Shown here: piece after piece, positions 17,204 to 25,890 of the stretch
Layout: each line of letters starts with the position of its first letter
Numbering within the stretch: position 1 is the first letter of the stretch
Source of the DNA: Pseudomonas brassicacearum subsp. brassicacearum
GTDB taxonomy: Bacteria > Pseudomonadota > Gammaproteobacteria > Pseudomonadales > Pseudomonadaceae
Length of the DNA: 64,000 nt
Direction of reading: 5' to 3'
Assembly (NCBI RefSeq): GCF_008801605.1
Contig: NZ_VZPJ01000020.1
Location: forward strand, 45,962-109,961
Position numbers and translations under genes: made by a program
Notes under the pieces: model-generated
What the model was told of the DNA's origin: nothing
The model's database searches: none
The model's input: the letters and a program-made list of their open reading frames with translations, nothing else

Positions 17204-17237
17204 CCTGTGGCGAGGGAGCTTGCTCCCTCGCCACAGG
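17204..17237. repeat. REP-like palindrome of the GTGGCGAGGGAGC type
   Basis: A 34-base near-perfect hairpin (CCTGTGGCGAGGGAGCT and its complement) between the convergent pilR and DUF6124 genes. It differs from the usual REP core and is a second REP family of the P. fluorescens group. It may also serve as a bidirectional transcription stop. Confidence 0.7.
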
Positions 17238-17267
17238 TTCGGCGTTCACCCTCTGTAACGCCGCTCT

Positions 17268-17633
17268 CTAGCCCTCCGGCACAGGTACCCGCTCGTCCAG
17301 AACACGATTGGCCAATAATTCACTCAACTCAATCAATTGCTGTACCCCCAAGGCGATATGCCGCCGCGAGCCTTCAAGTTCGAAGGCCAGGTCGCTGATT
17401 GTTGCGTTGGCGCAGGCCAGGGTTTCGCTGAGGTTGGTGAGGAGACATTCGGTGTCGATACCGTCCACGACGGTGAATAGCTGGTTTGAGGCGGGTTTCT
17501 TTTTGGCTTCGGGCTTTGGGCCAAGGTAATAGTCGAGGGCGCGTTTGGCGGCTTCATCGAGCTTTTTTGGGTCAAGGCTGGCGTCAGGAGAGGCTTTATT
17601 GGTTTCTGAAGATGATGGAGGTTTGTTACACAT
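17268..17633 (-). CDS. DUF6124 family hypothetical protein
   Basis: A 121-residue soluble protein. The N-terminal part is Ser/Pro-rich, followed by DPKKLDEAAKRALDYYLGPK and a helical C-terminal half (ESLLxNLSETLACANATISDLAFELEG-like). The pattern matches the DUF6124 family, which is multi-copy and variable in Pseudomonas genomes and has no known function. I start at the ATG at 17633 with GGAG seven bases upstream; the open frame continues upstream through repeat sequence but is not coding there. No operon partner is present; downstream is a palindrome and convergent pilR. Confidence 0.75.
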   Translation of the reverse strand: MCNKPPSSSETNKASPDASLDPKKLDEAAKRALDYYLGPKPEAKKKPASNQLFTVVDGIDTECLLTNLSETLACANATISDLAFELEGSRRHIALGVQQLIELSELLANRVLDERVPVPEG

Positions 17634-17828
17634 TGCGGTACTCCAAAGAGGGAATGGATTACCAAGTTTTGCGGGCCGCGACGCCCGGACGCTGAATTGG
17701 CAGCGACGGGAAAAGGTTAGCCAGAGTTCTTCCCACCCGGCAACCGCCAGAACTCGTCGGAAAATTCGGCTCGAATCAGAATCTTGTCCGACCATTCCCA
17801 CAAAGCTTGGTCGGCTGTGAGGGCGGTG

Positions 17829-18128
17829 TGTATATCCGTTTCTGCGGTAACGGCTACTTAGGGTTCCGCCCTGACGGCGGGTCACTTTCGAAAAGCGCGA
17901 AAGTAACCAAAGCGCTTTTGCCCCACCACTTGGCACCTCGCCTAGGCTCGGTGTGCCCTCACTCCGGCATTGCTCCGTGGGCCGCCGCGAAGGGCCATCC
18001 ATGGCCCAGCGCGGCTATCCCGGCATCCATGCCGGGATGCCCACTCCACAACGCCTGCGTTCGGCCAGCGTGGTTAACGGGGCGCCCGAGATCAACGTCC
18101 ACCGCGAGGCGGCCTAACAGCCGACCTG
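17829..18128 (+). repeat. Long intergenic repeat, left arm (about 300 bases)
   Basis: This arm runs from GTATATCCGTTTCTGCGGTA to GGCGGCCTAACAGCCGACCT. It is repeated in inverted orientation at 18623-18926, with an almost identical core from the CCTAGGCTCGGTGTGCCCTC segment to the GGTTAACGGGGCGCCCGAG segment. Inside it are two smaller palindromes: CCATCCATGG-centred, and CATCCCGGCATGGATGCCGGGATG-like. No convincing protein is encoded; the apparent frame through it recurs only because the repeat itself recurs. The whole stretch 17634-18980 contains no gene. Confidence 0.85.
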
Positions 18129-18148
18129 ATTTAGGGTGATCGCGTTTC

Positions 18149-18582
18149 TCCTGTGGGAGCGGGCTTGCTCGCGAAGGCGGTGGTTCAGTTAGATAGGAAT
18201 TGGATTGGCTGTCGTCATCGCGAGCGAGCTCGCTCCCACACTGAGTCGGTGACGATCTACAGATTTTCGGCCACTGCAAATTCCTGTGGGAGCGAGCTTG
18301 CTCGCGATGGCGGTGATTCAGTTAGATAGGAATTGGATTGGCTGTCGTCATCGCGAGCGAGCTCGCTCCCACACTGGGTCGGCGACGATCTACAGATTTT
18401 TGGCCACTGCAAATCCCTGTGGGAGCGAGCTTGCTCGCGATGGCGGTGGATCAGCTTGCATCAGCCTTGGATGTACCGCCGTCTTCGCGAGCAGGCTCGC
18501 TCCCACAATGGGATCGGAGTACGACCGGGAGAACCAGGCCGGCTGTCAGGCCGCCTCGCGAGCAAGCTTTGCTCCCACAGGT
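18149..18582. repeat. REP array with a 133-base tandem duplication
   Basis: Seven REP cores alternate in orientation at about 18151, 18216, 18283, 18346, 18417, 18481 and 18556. Between them, a 133-base unit beginning GGCGGTGNTTCAGTTAGATA occurs twice in tandem at 18176-18308 and 18309-18441, with only a few base differences. Each unit carries one REP doublet. The array sits exactly between the two arms of the long inverted repeat. Confidence 0.88.
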
Positions 18583-18622
18583 CCTGCTCAAACAGATTTG
18601 ACGGGTGTACGACCAGGAGAAC

Positions 18623-18926
18623 CAGGTCGGCTACTAGGCCGCCTCGGGGCGGACGTTGATCTCGGGCGCCCCGTTAACCACGATGGCCGAACGCAGGCAT
18701 TGATCCGTGGGCATCCCGGCATGGATGCCGGGATAGCCGCGCTGGGCCATGGATGGCCCTTCGCGGCGGGCCCACGGAGCAATGCCGGAGTGAGGGCACA
18801 CCGAGCCTAGGCGAGGTGCCGAGTGGTGGGGCAAAGCGCTTTTGCTTACTTTTGGCGCTCTTCCAAAAGTGACCCGCTGTAAGAGCGGAACCCTAAGCAG
18901 CCGTTACCGCAGCAATGGATATGTAC
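18623..18926 (-). repeat. Long intergenic repeat, right arm (inverted copy)
   Basis: Reverse complement of the left arm at 17829-18128. The best-conserved stretch is the centre; the ends near 18850-18926 differ more (TTTTGGAAGAGCGCC against TTTCGAAAAGCGCG). The two arms could pair as a giant stem with a loop of about 490 bases. Confidence 0.85.
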
Positions 18927-18980
18927 TCGATCAACACACCGCCATCGCGAGCAAGCCCGCTCCACAGGAAAAACCGGACC

Positions 18981-20081
18981 TTACAAGCGCCCAGCCGGCG
19001 CATACGGCACAGGATCGATCACCGGCTCACGCCCCAACATCAAATCCGTAAACAACTGACACGACGCCGGCGCCAACACCAACCCATTGCGATAATGCCC
19101 ACAGTTCAACCACAGCCCCGCTACCCCCGGCACCTCGCCGATATAGGGGATGCCTTCAGGCGAGCCAGGCCGCAACCCAGCCCAATGCCCGACCACCTCA
19201 GCGCCCGCCAGCGCCGGAATCAGCTGCTGCGCCGAAGCCTTCAGGCTCTCCAACGCAGTATCCGTCGGGGTCTTGTCGAAGCCCTCACGCTCCAGCGTAC
19301 TGCCAACCAGAATATGCCCATCACGGCGCGGAATCGCATAACGCCCCTTGGCCAGGACCATGCTCGACAGAAAATCCGACGCACACTTGTACAGAATCAT
19401 CTGACCCTTGACCGGCTCGACCGGCAACTTCAAGCCCAAGGTCTTGAGCAACTCGCCACTCCAGGCACCGGCGGCCAGTACCACCTCATCGCCACGAATT
19501 TCTCCGGCAGAACTGTGCACGCCCACCACACGCCCACCGTCGCGAATGAACCCACTGACTTCGCAATGTTCATGAAGCGTGACGTTCGGCATCGCCAGCA
19601 AGGCAGCCTTGAGGGACTTCACCAATCGGGGATTGCGCACGTTGGCCACGTCGGCCATGTAGATCGCCCGGGAAAAACCCGCGCCCAGCACCGGCACGGC
19701 ATCGTGGACCGCCGAGATATCCACAGCCCGCATCGGGCGGCCTTCCCGCTCGGCCCAGGCCAGCGCTTCGTCCTGATCGTCCAGGTCCAGCCAATACAGA
19801 CCGGTGACATGCACCTGCGGATCAATTCCGGTCGCGGCGAACAAACGCTCGCCCAGCTGTGGATAAAAATCCTGCGACCAATGGGCCAGCGCCGTGATCG
19901 CCGGGCTGTAGCGCCAGGGGTACAACGGCGACACGATACCGCCGCCGGCCCAGGACGATTCCTGACCGACACTGGAACGGTCCAGCAGCACCACACGCTG
20001 CCCTTCGGACGCCAGATTGAACGCCGTCAGCAGGCCAATGACTCCGCCGCCGACAATCACCACTTGCTGTTGCCTGGTCAT
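18981..20081 (-). CDS. thiO: Glycine oxidase ThiO (FAD-dependent)
   Basis: A 366-residue DAO-type flavoprotein that oxidises glycine to the imine used in building the thiazole ring of thiamine. The N-terminal FAD motif is VVIVGGGVIGLLTAFNLASE; SSWAGGGIVSPLYPWRY is the family signature near residue 45; the C-terminal substrate-side motif is HWAGLRPGSPEGIPYIG followed by GHYRNGLVLAP. I start at MTRQQQVVIVGG (20081). It stands on the minus strand between the repeat region and pilE, the same neighbourhood as PA4548 in P. aeruginosa, and has no thi gene beside it. Confidence 0.9.
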   Translation of the reverse strand: MTRQQQVVIVGGGVIGLLTAFNLASEGQRVVLLDRSSVGQESSWAGGGIVSPLYPWRYSPAITALAHWSQDFYPQLGERLFAATGIDPQVHVTGLYWLDLDDQDEALAWAEREGRPMRAVDISAVHDAVPVLGAGFSRAIYMADVANVRNPRLVKSLKAALLAMPNVTLHEHCEVSGFIRDGGRVVGVHSSAGEIRGDEVVLAAGAWSGELLKTLGLKLPVEPVKGQMILYKCASDFLSSMVLAKGRYAIPRRDGHILVGSTLEREGFDKTPTDTALESLKASAQQLIPALAGAEVVGHWAGLRPGSPEGIPYIGEVPGVAGLWLNCGHYRNGLVLAPASCQLFTDLMLGREPVIDPVPYAPAGRL

Positions 20082-20136
20082 GTTCTGATTCGACTCATAA
20101 GACAGAGGGCGCAAGGCTGCACCCGAAAAAAGAAAC

Positions 20137-20538
20137 TCAGCGGCCCCAGCAATCCTTGGCCGTCAGCCCGGCAGCCTGGTTGACCATGTCTCGCGTGCCC
20201 GTGTTGTTGATCCTGAAATCACCGCACTTATCCGTCGCCATGGACGAGCCACTCTTGCGCACAGCGGTCAGGGTGAAGCTCTGGTCCGCCAGCGTCGGGG
20301 TAATGGTATAGAAATCGTTGCCGCCGCTCAGGCCGGTCGCATTGGTGTAGACGTTGTTCTTCGAGTAATAGCGCTCGAGAATCTGCGCCTGCTCCGATAA
20401 CAGCCCGGCGATTTCGGTCCGCCGGCCCTTCTTCATGTATTCGGTCAGGCTCGGATAGCCGACGGTGATCACGATACCGATGATCGCGATCACGATCATG
20501 ATTTCGATCAAGGTGAAACCTCGGTTGGATCTGCGCAT
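20137..20538 (-). CDS. pilE: Type IV pilin-like protein PilE
   Basis: A 133-residue minor pilin. The prepilin leader MRRSNRG is cut before FTLIEIMIVIAIIGIV, with Glu at +5 as in classical pilins. Two cysteines near the C terminus (TDKCGDF and KDCWGR) form the D-region disulfide. It is thought to join other minor pilins at the pilus tip. I start at 20538, preceded by AAGAGGCAAGG; an ATG five codons earlier overlaps the pilY1 stop but has no ribosome-binding site. It is the last gene of the fimU-pilE operon. Confidence 0.9.
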   Translation of the reverse strand: MRRSNRGFTLIEIMIVIAIIGIVITVGYPSLTEYMKKGRRTEIAGLLSEQAQILERYYSKNNVYTNATGLSGGNDFYTITPTLADQSFTLTAVRKSGSSMATDKCGDFRINNTGTRDMVNQAAGLTAKDCWGR

Positions 20539-20549
20539 GCCTTGCCTCT

Positions 20550-23500
20550 TCATTGTATTTGTCGCCACATGATGCGGCGGCTGCCGCCCACGGATTTTTC
20601 CAGCAGCTCGGTGATGTTGCCGCTGGAGTCGTTGACGATCATGTTGGTGGCCCCGCTGGCGCTGACGACGGCGCTCAAGGTCGGGATCCCCCCCGTGAAG
20701 ACCACCCCGCTGGAAATCGTGTCGGAGCTGTTGATCGTGCCGTCACCGTTGGTATCGAGCACCGCATAATTGAGCATCTTACCGTTGAACGCATCCAATT
20801 CGATCAGTTTGCCGGTACCGAAGCTGGCACAAGGGTCGGTAGTGTCCACGGCAGCCGTGGTAAAGACCACGCGCCCGCTCACCAGATTGGCCGGGTTGAT
20901 CACCCGCTCACCAGTCAGCGCATTGTTGTACACCAACGGCAGGTACCAACCCTTTTTCGTCGGATAAGCCACGTCGGTCTGGCTGGTAGTCACGAACTGC
21001 CCCGTGCTGCCTGAGAACACTCCCGTGATCGACTGGGCCTGCAGGCTCGACACGGTGATTTGCCCGGCACCGCCGGTGGCGTCCCATATCGAGTAGAACC
21101 CTTGCAGGTCCTTGTTGAGTTTATCCGCGGTTTCGTTGAACTTGCCGGTGCCGAAAAACACCTGGGTACCGCCCTGCGGGTTGTCCGCCAGCAGCGGTTG
21201 AACGGTGATCGGCTGGGTCGCGCCACCGGAGGTGGTGAACAATGGCTGACCGGCAAACGCTACGCCCCAAGCAGTCGGGGAAGTGCCACTGAGGTCGAAT
21301 TTCCACATCCGCCCTTTCAGGTCGCCACCGTATGCCGCCTGCACCACATTCTGGGAGTTGACCCGCAGCTTGACCGACGACAAGCCATTACCGGTCTCGC
21401 TGCTGTTGATGACGATTTTCCTGATCAACGAGCCGTCGCGGATATCCACCACGTACAGCGCCGCGACACCGCTGTTGCTGCCGTAGCCGTTGGAGATGAA
21501 CGCCGCCCAGCGCCCATCCGCCAGGCGGGCGACTTCGGGGCGGGCGTAGGCGTAGCCCAGGTCATTGAAGGCATTGGTCGTGCTGGCAACGACTGGCGCG
21601 CTGATTTCCCACAATGCCCGCAACACATTGCCCGCTGTCGCATCGAACAGCTGAACCGCATAGAACGTCTTGCCCCCGGCACCAGTACCGCCCAGGGCCA
21701 CTGTCTTCCAGACACTCCCCGATTGCGTATCGAATACGCCGACCTGCCCATCCACCAGGAACTTGTGGCTCACGCCATTGACGTAGTTGGTGTCGGCAAT
21801 GTTCTGCAGCGATGGCAGTACGCTCGACGGCATATAGGCATAACGCCGCGTACCGTTTGCACTGTTGATGACGCTAAAAAAACCGTCGTTGGCGTTCACC
21901 ACCAGGCTGGTATTCATGTTCGCCGCTTTGGTCGTCAGATAAGTGCTGTAGCTCGTGTCGTTGAGCAAATCCGCAGCGGTCTGCTCATTGGGCGATGCCA
22001 GTACCAGCGGCGAATTGATGATGTCGCCCAGCAATACACTGCGCACCTTCAAACCGGTCTTATTGACGCCCTTGCTCCACTCCACCAAGTCATTGCCGGT
22101 GATTCCCGTGGGCAGGTTCTGGCTGAGGCTGGTTTGCTGGGCCGGTGAGAAGTTAGCGAAGGCCAGGGTGACAGGTACATTCGTCACGGTGTTCCAGGAT
22201 TGGTAAATCGGTGCCGTGGCGCCGGGCACGATGGCGGTGTCGGTGGTCCACTGCACCGCAGCCCTGTTGACCGTGCCTGCCGAGGTGAAGCCGAACGCCC
22301 GGATGGTGCCGCGCCAGTCCTTGGGGTCGTAGGTGGTCTGGTAGTAACTGGAGGTGCTGGACAACGTGGCGGCGTTGGTCGTGCCGGCGCCCCCGGACCC
22401 GGCCTTGGAGGTGATGTCGCTCAAGGCGGAGGCCAACGCTGAGTTCAGGCCTTCGCTGTCGCTCGCTTGGTAATACTTGCCTGCGCCGTAGCGGGCGGCG
22501 TCGGACAACATCGGGTTGCTGGCGGTAAAACCCACGGTGTAGGTGTTCAGGTATTGCCGAGTGAAATCCGTGGCGTTCCAGCTCTGGCCGGTGGCGTCGG
22601 TGCCGGTGGAACGCATGTCGATGTCGAAGGCGAACTTGGCGATATCATCCAGATATAGCGTGTCGCCCTCGCCGTCACCACTGAGATCGGCACCATCGTT
22701 GTTGACGCCATCCCAGTTCGGCAAACGGGCCAAGCCTAGTGGGTCGTTGGTGGGAAACGTCCGGTCATAGGTGGGTAAACCGTCGGTGATGACCACGCCG
22801 AAGTTTTTCTGGCAGCGGTACTGAATCGGGCTGGTATAGGTGGTCGGCGTGCTGTTGTAGTACGGCGCCATGCCCCTGAAATAGCGGGTGACTTCGTAAT
22901 AGCTCTCGGCCAGCGGCGTATTCGCAACGGCGCCCAAGCCGTTGATGGCGTTGATCAGGGCGCTGTAGTTGCTGTTGGCCTGGGTCTGGGTCACGCTGCC
23001 GCTGACCGGCGACAGGTCGCTGACTGAACGGGCAATATAACCCCCAGGACCGGAATTGTTGCTGTTGGGTGGATTGAACGTGGCGAGGCCAATACGCAAG
23101 GCGCGGTTGCTGGTGACCAGGTCATTGGACACATCCCGTGCCACGTTGATTCGATAGTCATTGGGTATCGTGCCGGTGGTGAAGTCCCGGTTCGAGCCGT
23201 TGGCCAGGGTCAGCAGATAGGCCAGGTATTTTGTGGTGTAGCGGGTATTGCCACCGCCCACCGGGTCCGGCAAGCGCAGGCAGACTCGGCCAAGGTTGCC
23301 TAGATAAAAGCCGTACCAGCCGCTTGAACAGCCACCGCGCAACAGGCCGACCAGCAAAACGTTTCCATCGTCTGGGTCCAGTTGTACACCGTTGGAACAA
23401 CTGCTGCTGGAACTGCAGTTGTAAACGGCTGGACGCGACACCGTCGGATCAAACCCCGCCGCCCAGATAATGTTGTTCATGCTCCCCGAATCATCGATCA

Positions 23501-23648
23501 GCAACATCACGTTCGGTGTAACGGCAGCTGCACTCAACAGCGGTGAATCAGAAGGCGTGAACGCATAGGCCGGTGCCGCCAGGTAAAGGCTGAGCAACAA
23601 CCCCCACAACATCGCTATCCAGCCACGGCGAGCCTCAGTATTTCGCAT
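20550..23648 (-). CDS. pilY1: Type IV pilus tip adhesin / biogenesis protein PilY1
   Basis: A 1032-residue secreted protein. The signal peptide ends LAAPAYA before FTPSDSP. An N-terminal von Willebrand A domain starts with the MIDAS motif LLIDDSGSMN near residue 50 and contains Asp-rich loops (NNDGADLSGDGEGD). The C-terminal Neisseria PilC/PilY1 beta-propeller holds a Ca2+ loop (LDTNGDGTINSSD, about 964-976) comparable to the calcium site needed for PilY1 control of pilus retraction. I start at 23648 with GGAG upstream and a 14-base overlap with pilX. It caps the minor-pilin tip and acts in adhesion and surface sensing. Confidence 0.93.
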   Translation of the reverse strand: MRNTEARRGWIAMLWGLLLSLYLAAPAYAFTPSDSPLLSAAAVTPNVMLLIDDSGSMNNIIWAAGFDPTVSRPAVYNCSSSSSCSNGVQLDPDDGNVLLVGLLRGGCSSGWYGFYLGNLGRVCLRLPDPVGGGNTRYTTKYLAYLLTLANGSNRDFTTGTIPNDYRINVARDVSNDLVTSNRALRIGLATFNPPNSNNSGPGGYIARSVSDLSPVSGSVTQTQANSNYSALINAINGLGAVANTPLAESYYEVTRYFRGMAPYYNSTPTTYTSPIQYRCQKNFGVVITDGLPTYDRTFPTNDPLGLARLPNWDGVNNDGADLSGDGEGDTLYLDDIAKFAFDIDMRSTGTDATGQSWNATDFTRQYLNTYTVGFTASNPMLSDAARYGAGKYYQASDSEGLNSALASALSDITSKAGSGGAGTTNAATLSSTSSYYQTTYDPKDWRGTIRAFGFTSAGTVNRAAVQWTTDTAIVPGATAPIYQSWNTVTNVPVTLAFANFSPAQQTSLSQNLPTGITGNDLVEWSKGVNKTGLKVRSVLLGDIINSPLVLASPNEQTAADLLNDTSYSTYLTTKAANMNTSLVVNANDGFFSVINSANGTRRYAYMPSSVLPSLQNIADTNYVNGVSHKFLVDGQVGVFDTQSGSVWKTVALGGTGAGGKTFYAVQLFDATAGNVLRALWEISAPVVASTTNAFNDLGYAYARPEVARLADGRWAAFISNGYGSNSGVAALYVVDIRDGSLIRKIVINSSETGNGLSSVKLRVNSQNVVQAAYGGDLKGRMWKFDLSGTSPTAWGVAFAGQPLFTTSGGATQPITVQPLLADNPQGGTQVFFGTGKFNETADKLNKDLQGFYSIWDATGGAGQITVSSLQAQSITGVFSGSTGQFVTTSQTDVAYPTKKGWYLPLVYNNALTGERVINPANLVSGRVVFTTAAVDTTDPCASFGTGKLIELDAFNGKMLNYAVLDTNGDGTINSSDTISSGVVFTGGIPTLSAVVSASGATNMIVNDSSGNITELLEKSVGGSRRIMWRQIQ

Positions 23649-24114
23649 AGATGCTCTCCACCACGCTGCGCTGGTTATTGCCCACCACCGCCACCGCCGT
23701 GATCCGGTACAGCGTCGCCGAGGTATTGACCGGCACGTTGACCGCCGCAAGCGTAGTGCCGATGTTCTGCACGCCATAAAACCCGCCGGCAGCGGTAACC
23801 CAGAGCACCCCCGACGACGAATTGCGCCCCGCCGCCGTGATGGTCGCCGACTCGGCCGGCGGCGCGCATTGGATCGTGGTGGTACAGGCTGGCAAGGAAT
23901 AGGTCTCGACCTGCACCGCACTCTCACCCATCCTCAACGCAGCCTCGGCAATCTGGAAGGACTGGTTGCGTTGCATGACGCTGCTGGTCATTTTTTCCTG
24001 GAGGGTGGCGCTCTGCATCGACGACAGGCCGATCAGCGTCAGCAGCAACAGGAAAACCAGGCTGACCAGCAGTGCCATGCCACGCTGGCGATGCTTGAGA
24101 TCCATCGAGATCAT
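23635..24114 (-). CDS. pilX: Type IV minor pilin PilX
   Basis: A 159-residue minor pilin with a leader ending HRQRG, followed by MALLVSLVFLLLLTLIGLSS and the PilX_N pattern LQEKMTSSVMQRNQSFQIAEAALR. The residue at +5 is Val, not Glu, as in GspK-type proteins that cap the filament. Two cysteines (PACTTTIQCAPP) lie close together. I start at the ATG at 24114, seven bases after GAGGGG; the ATG at 24129 overlapping the pilW stop is an alternative. Confidence 0.88.
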   Translation of the reverse strand: MISMDLKHRQRGMALLVSLVFLLLLTLIGLSSMQSATLQEKMTSSVMQRNQSFQIAEAALRMGESAVQVETYSLPACTTTIQCAPPAESATITAAGRNSSSGVLWVTAAGGFYGVQNIGTTLAAVNVPVNTSATLYRITAVAVVGNNQRSVVESIYAKY

Positions 24115-24125
24115 CGAGCGCCCCC

Positions 24126-24842
24126 TCATAGAAGCCGGTTGCGCAAGGCGGCAACCACGTTGAAGGTCTGCTCGCGCACCGTGTTCCTTGGATCAAAGAG
24201 CGTCAGGCTCAGGCGCACGCTGCGGATCAGTGCCGGGTCTGCCGGGTTGCCGGTGTAGCTCGACGCTGCGACGTCCGTGGCGCTGGCGGCCACGCCAAAC
24301 GTCACGTCGAACGCCCGCACGTTGTCCACCAGCACCGACAGGGTCGGCGGATTGGCGGTGCCGCTGCCCAACAGCAATTGGTTGTTGTTGAAGCTGTAGA
24401 CCAGTCGACGGATCGGGAAGGCCAACTGCCCCGCCGCTGGCACCCGTGCGTTCGAGTAGGCCGTCGCCGAGGTACGGCAATCGGAGACGACGGTCCAGGT
24501 CGGCACGCTACCGCCACTCCCAATGTCCGCAGTGACCAGGGTCAACCTCCGGTTGGCGTTATCCCAACGGATTGGAGTGGTCTGGCTGGCCGCGAAACTG
24601 TTATCCGTTGAAGCATCGATGACGGTCGCCAGGCAGCCGAACATGCCCACCATGCGAATTTCCTGGACCATTTTGCTCAAGGCAAACCGCGCGTCCTCCT
24701 GAATCACCGCGGCGGCATTCTGGCTGACGTAGGTATTTTTGGCGGCAATGAAAATCTGCACGACACCCAACACGACGATCAGGCTGAGCACCAGCGCGAT
24801 CATCAACTCGATCAGGCCAAAACCGCGACTGTGCCGGTTCAT
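24126..24842 (-). CDS. pilW: Type IV minor pilin PilW
   Basis: A 238-residue minor pilin. The leader MNRHSRG is cut before FGLIELMIALVLSLIVVLGV, with Glu at +5. The rest is the beta-rich globular domain usual for PilW (GspJ-like), including RMVGMFGCLATV and SVRLSLTLFDPRN. Its ATG overlaps the pilV stop (ATGA), and its stop overlaps the alternative pilX start, indicating tight translational coupling. Confidence 0.9.
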   Translation of the reverse strand: MNRHSRGFGLIELMIALVLSLIVVLGVVQIFIAAKNTYVSQNAAAVIQEDARFALSKMVQEIRMVGMFGCLATVIDASTDNSFAASQTTPIRWDNANRRLTLVTADIGSGGSVPTWTVVSDCRTSATAYSNARVPAAGQLAFPIRRLVYSFNNNQLLLGSGTANPPTLSVLVDNVRAFDVTFGVAASATDVAASSYTGNPADPALIRSVRLSLTLFDPRNTVREQTFNVVAALRNRLL

Positions 24843-25300
24843 GGCGTTGTCCCCACCGGGTCGACGGCGACGCGGCTGGTCAGCACGAAGCTGCGCCGCG
24901 CCTCGGCGGCGTTGGTGGTATTGGCGGCCCGGGTGTCGTCCCAGGAAATGGTGATGGTGTAGACGCGCTGGTTCAGCGCAATGGTGCCAGTGGCCGTGGT
25001 GCCGCCGAAGGCAATGATGTTGGTCTTGAAATCGTAGAGGTCCTGGTCCCGGGCCACGTTGAGGTTCGGCGAGCTGGGCGGTGTGATGGTGTAGTCGGCT
25101 CCGGAGTTGGCGCGAATGCGGTCGAGCAGGTCGTAGGCAATGAAGCTGGCCTGGCTGGTCATGCGCGAACTGTCGGTGTACTTGAGCGCATTGAGCTGGA
25201 TCATCGCCGCCCCCAGCAAACCGACGCCGAGAATCAGCACCGCCACCAGCACTTCGATCAACGTCATGCCGGCCTGCGCCCTTTTACTGCAACCCTTCAT
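24839..25300 (-). CDS. pilV: Type IV minor pilin PilV
   Basis: A 153-residue minor pilin. The leader MKGCSKRAQAG is cut before MTLIEVLVAVLILGVGLLG, with Glu at +5. The motif FIAYDLLDRIRAN is typical of PilV. The ATG at 25300 overlaps the fimU stop and follows GGTGGAAG. Confidence 0.9.
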   Translation of the reverse strand: MKGCSKRAQAGMTLIEVLVAVLILGVGLLGAAMIQLNALKYTDSSRMTSQASFIAYDLLDRIRANSGADYTITPPSSPNLNVARDQDLYDFKTNIIAFGGTTATGTIALNQRVYTITISWDDTRAANTTNAAEARRSFVLTSRVAVDPVGTTP

Positions 25301-25770
25301 CCGCAACTTCCACCCAATACGATTCTTCCATTGAGGCAAACACTCAGCGTCCTGCTCTGCGCCCCGCGTACATAATTGAAACTCACCGGCGTGGCTGGTG
25401 CCGACAACCCGCCGAGGTTGTTGAAATCAATGTTAGTCACGTCTGAGGTTAGCGTCAGAGTCGCGCCGCTGCTCATTGCTGGAACAACCCGCAATACATT
25501 GGCCGGCGTGCCAGTACTGTCATAGACCGTCAGTTCGCCGCTCCAGACACTGCCCTGGGCCGTGGGGCGAATTCGCGTGGTGATACCACGGTCGATCGCC
25601 TCCATCCGGGCAAAGTTCAGCGCCCGGCGCAAGTCGCCGATATCGGTATCGGCCTTGGTGCTCTGCAGCGAGCCAGTGAATGACGGTACCGCCATGGTGA
25701 TCAGGATCAGCAGCACGCCAAGGGCCACCAGCACCTCGATCAGCGTGAAACCTTTTGTACGAAGATCCAT
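25297..25770 (-). CDS. fimU: Type IV minor pilin FimU (GspH family)
   Basis: A 157-residue GspH/FimT-family pilin, first gene of the operon. The leader MDLRTKG is cut before FTLIEVLVALGVLLILITM, with Glu at +5. The segment DLRRALNFARMEAIDRGITT is the family signature. GGAGGGC precedes the ATG at 25770. It probably links the PilV/W/X complex to the shaft pilin. The upstream 120 bases are shared with the divergent fimT gene. Confidence 0.85.
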   Translation of the reverse strand: MDLRTKGFTLIEVLVALGVLLILITMAVPSFTGSLQSTKADTDIGDLRRALNFARMEAIDRGITTRIRPTAQGSVWSGELTVYDSTGTPANVLRVVPAMSSGATLTLTSDVTNIDFNNLGGLSAPATPVSFNYVRGAQSRTLSVCLNGRIVLGGSCG

Positions 25771-25854
25771 CGGTGCCCTCCGTTGCCGTCGGCTATACCT
25801 GCCTCTACACGCTAGAACAAACCACCGCCGTATGTGCGGTTGTTTCGGTTTACG

Positions 25855-25863
25855 GCGTTCGTC
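25855..25863 (+). promoter_or_regulatory. Candidate AlgR box between fimU and fimT
   Basis: GCGTTCGTC differs at one base from the AlgR-binding consensus CCGTTCGTC. In P. aeruginosa AlgR activates the fimU operon from such sites. It lies about 85 bases upstream of fimU and 28 bases before fimT. A nine-base match can occur by chance. Confidence 0.4.
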
Positions 25864-25890
25864 GTTTTCGTACTCCAGGGAGGAGACGTC

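Noticed and set aside
18149..18582. Regularly spaced repeats resembling a CRISPR array
   Set aside because: Units are alternating inverted REP palindromes and two 133-base tandem copies, not identical direct repeats with unique spacers, and no cas gene is near.
17807..18834. Several short open frames in the long inverted repeats that look like conserved proteins
   Set aside because: They recur only because the repeat recurs, have no ribosome-binding site, and break at repeat boundaries.
17829..18926. Inverted repeats as ends of an insertion sequence or composite transposon
   Set aside because: There is no transposase or any credible coding sequence inside or beside the arms; it could only be a non-autonomous element.
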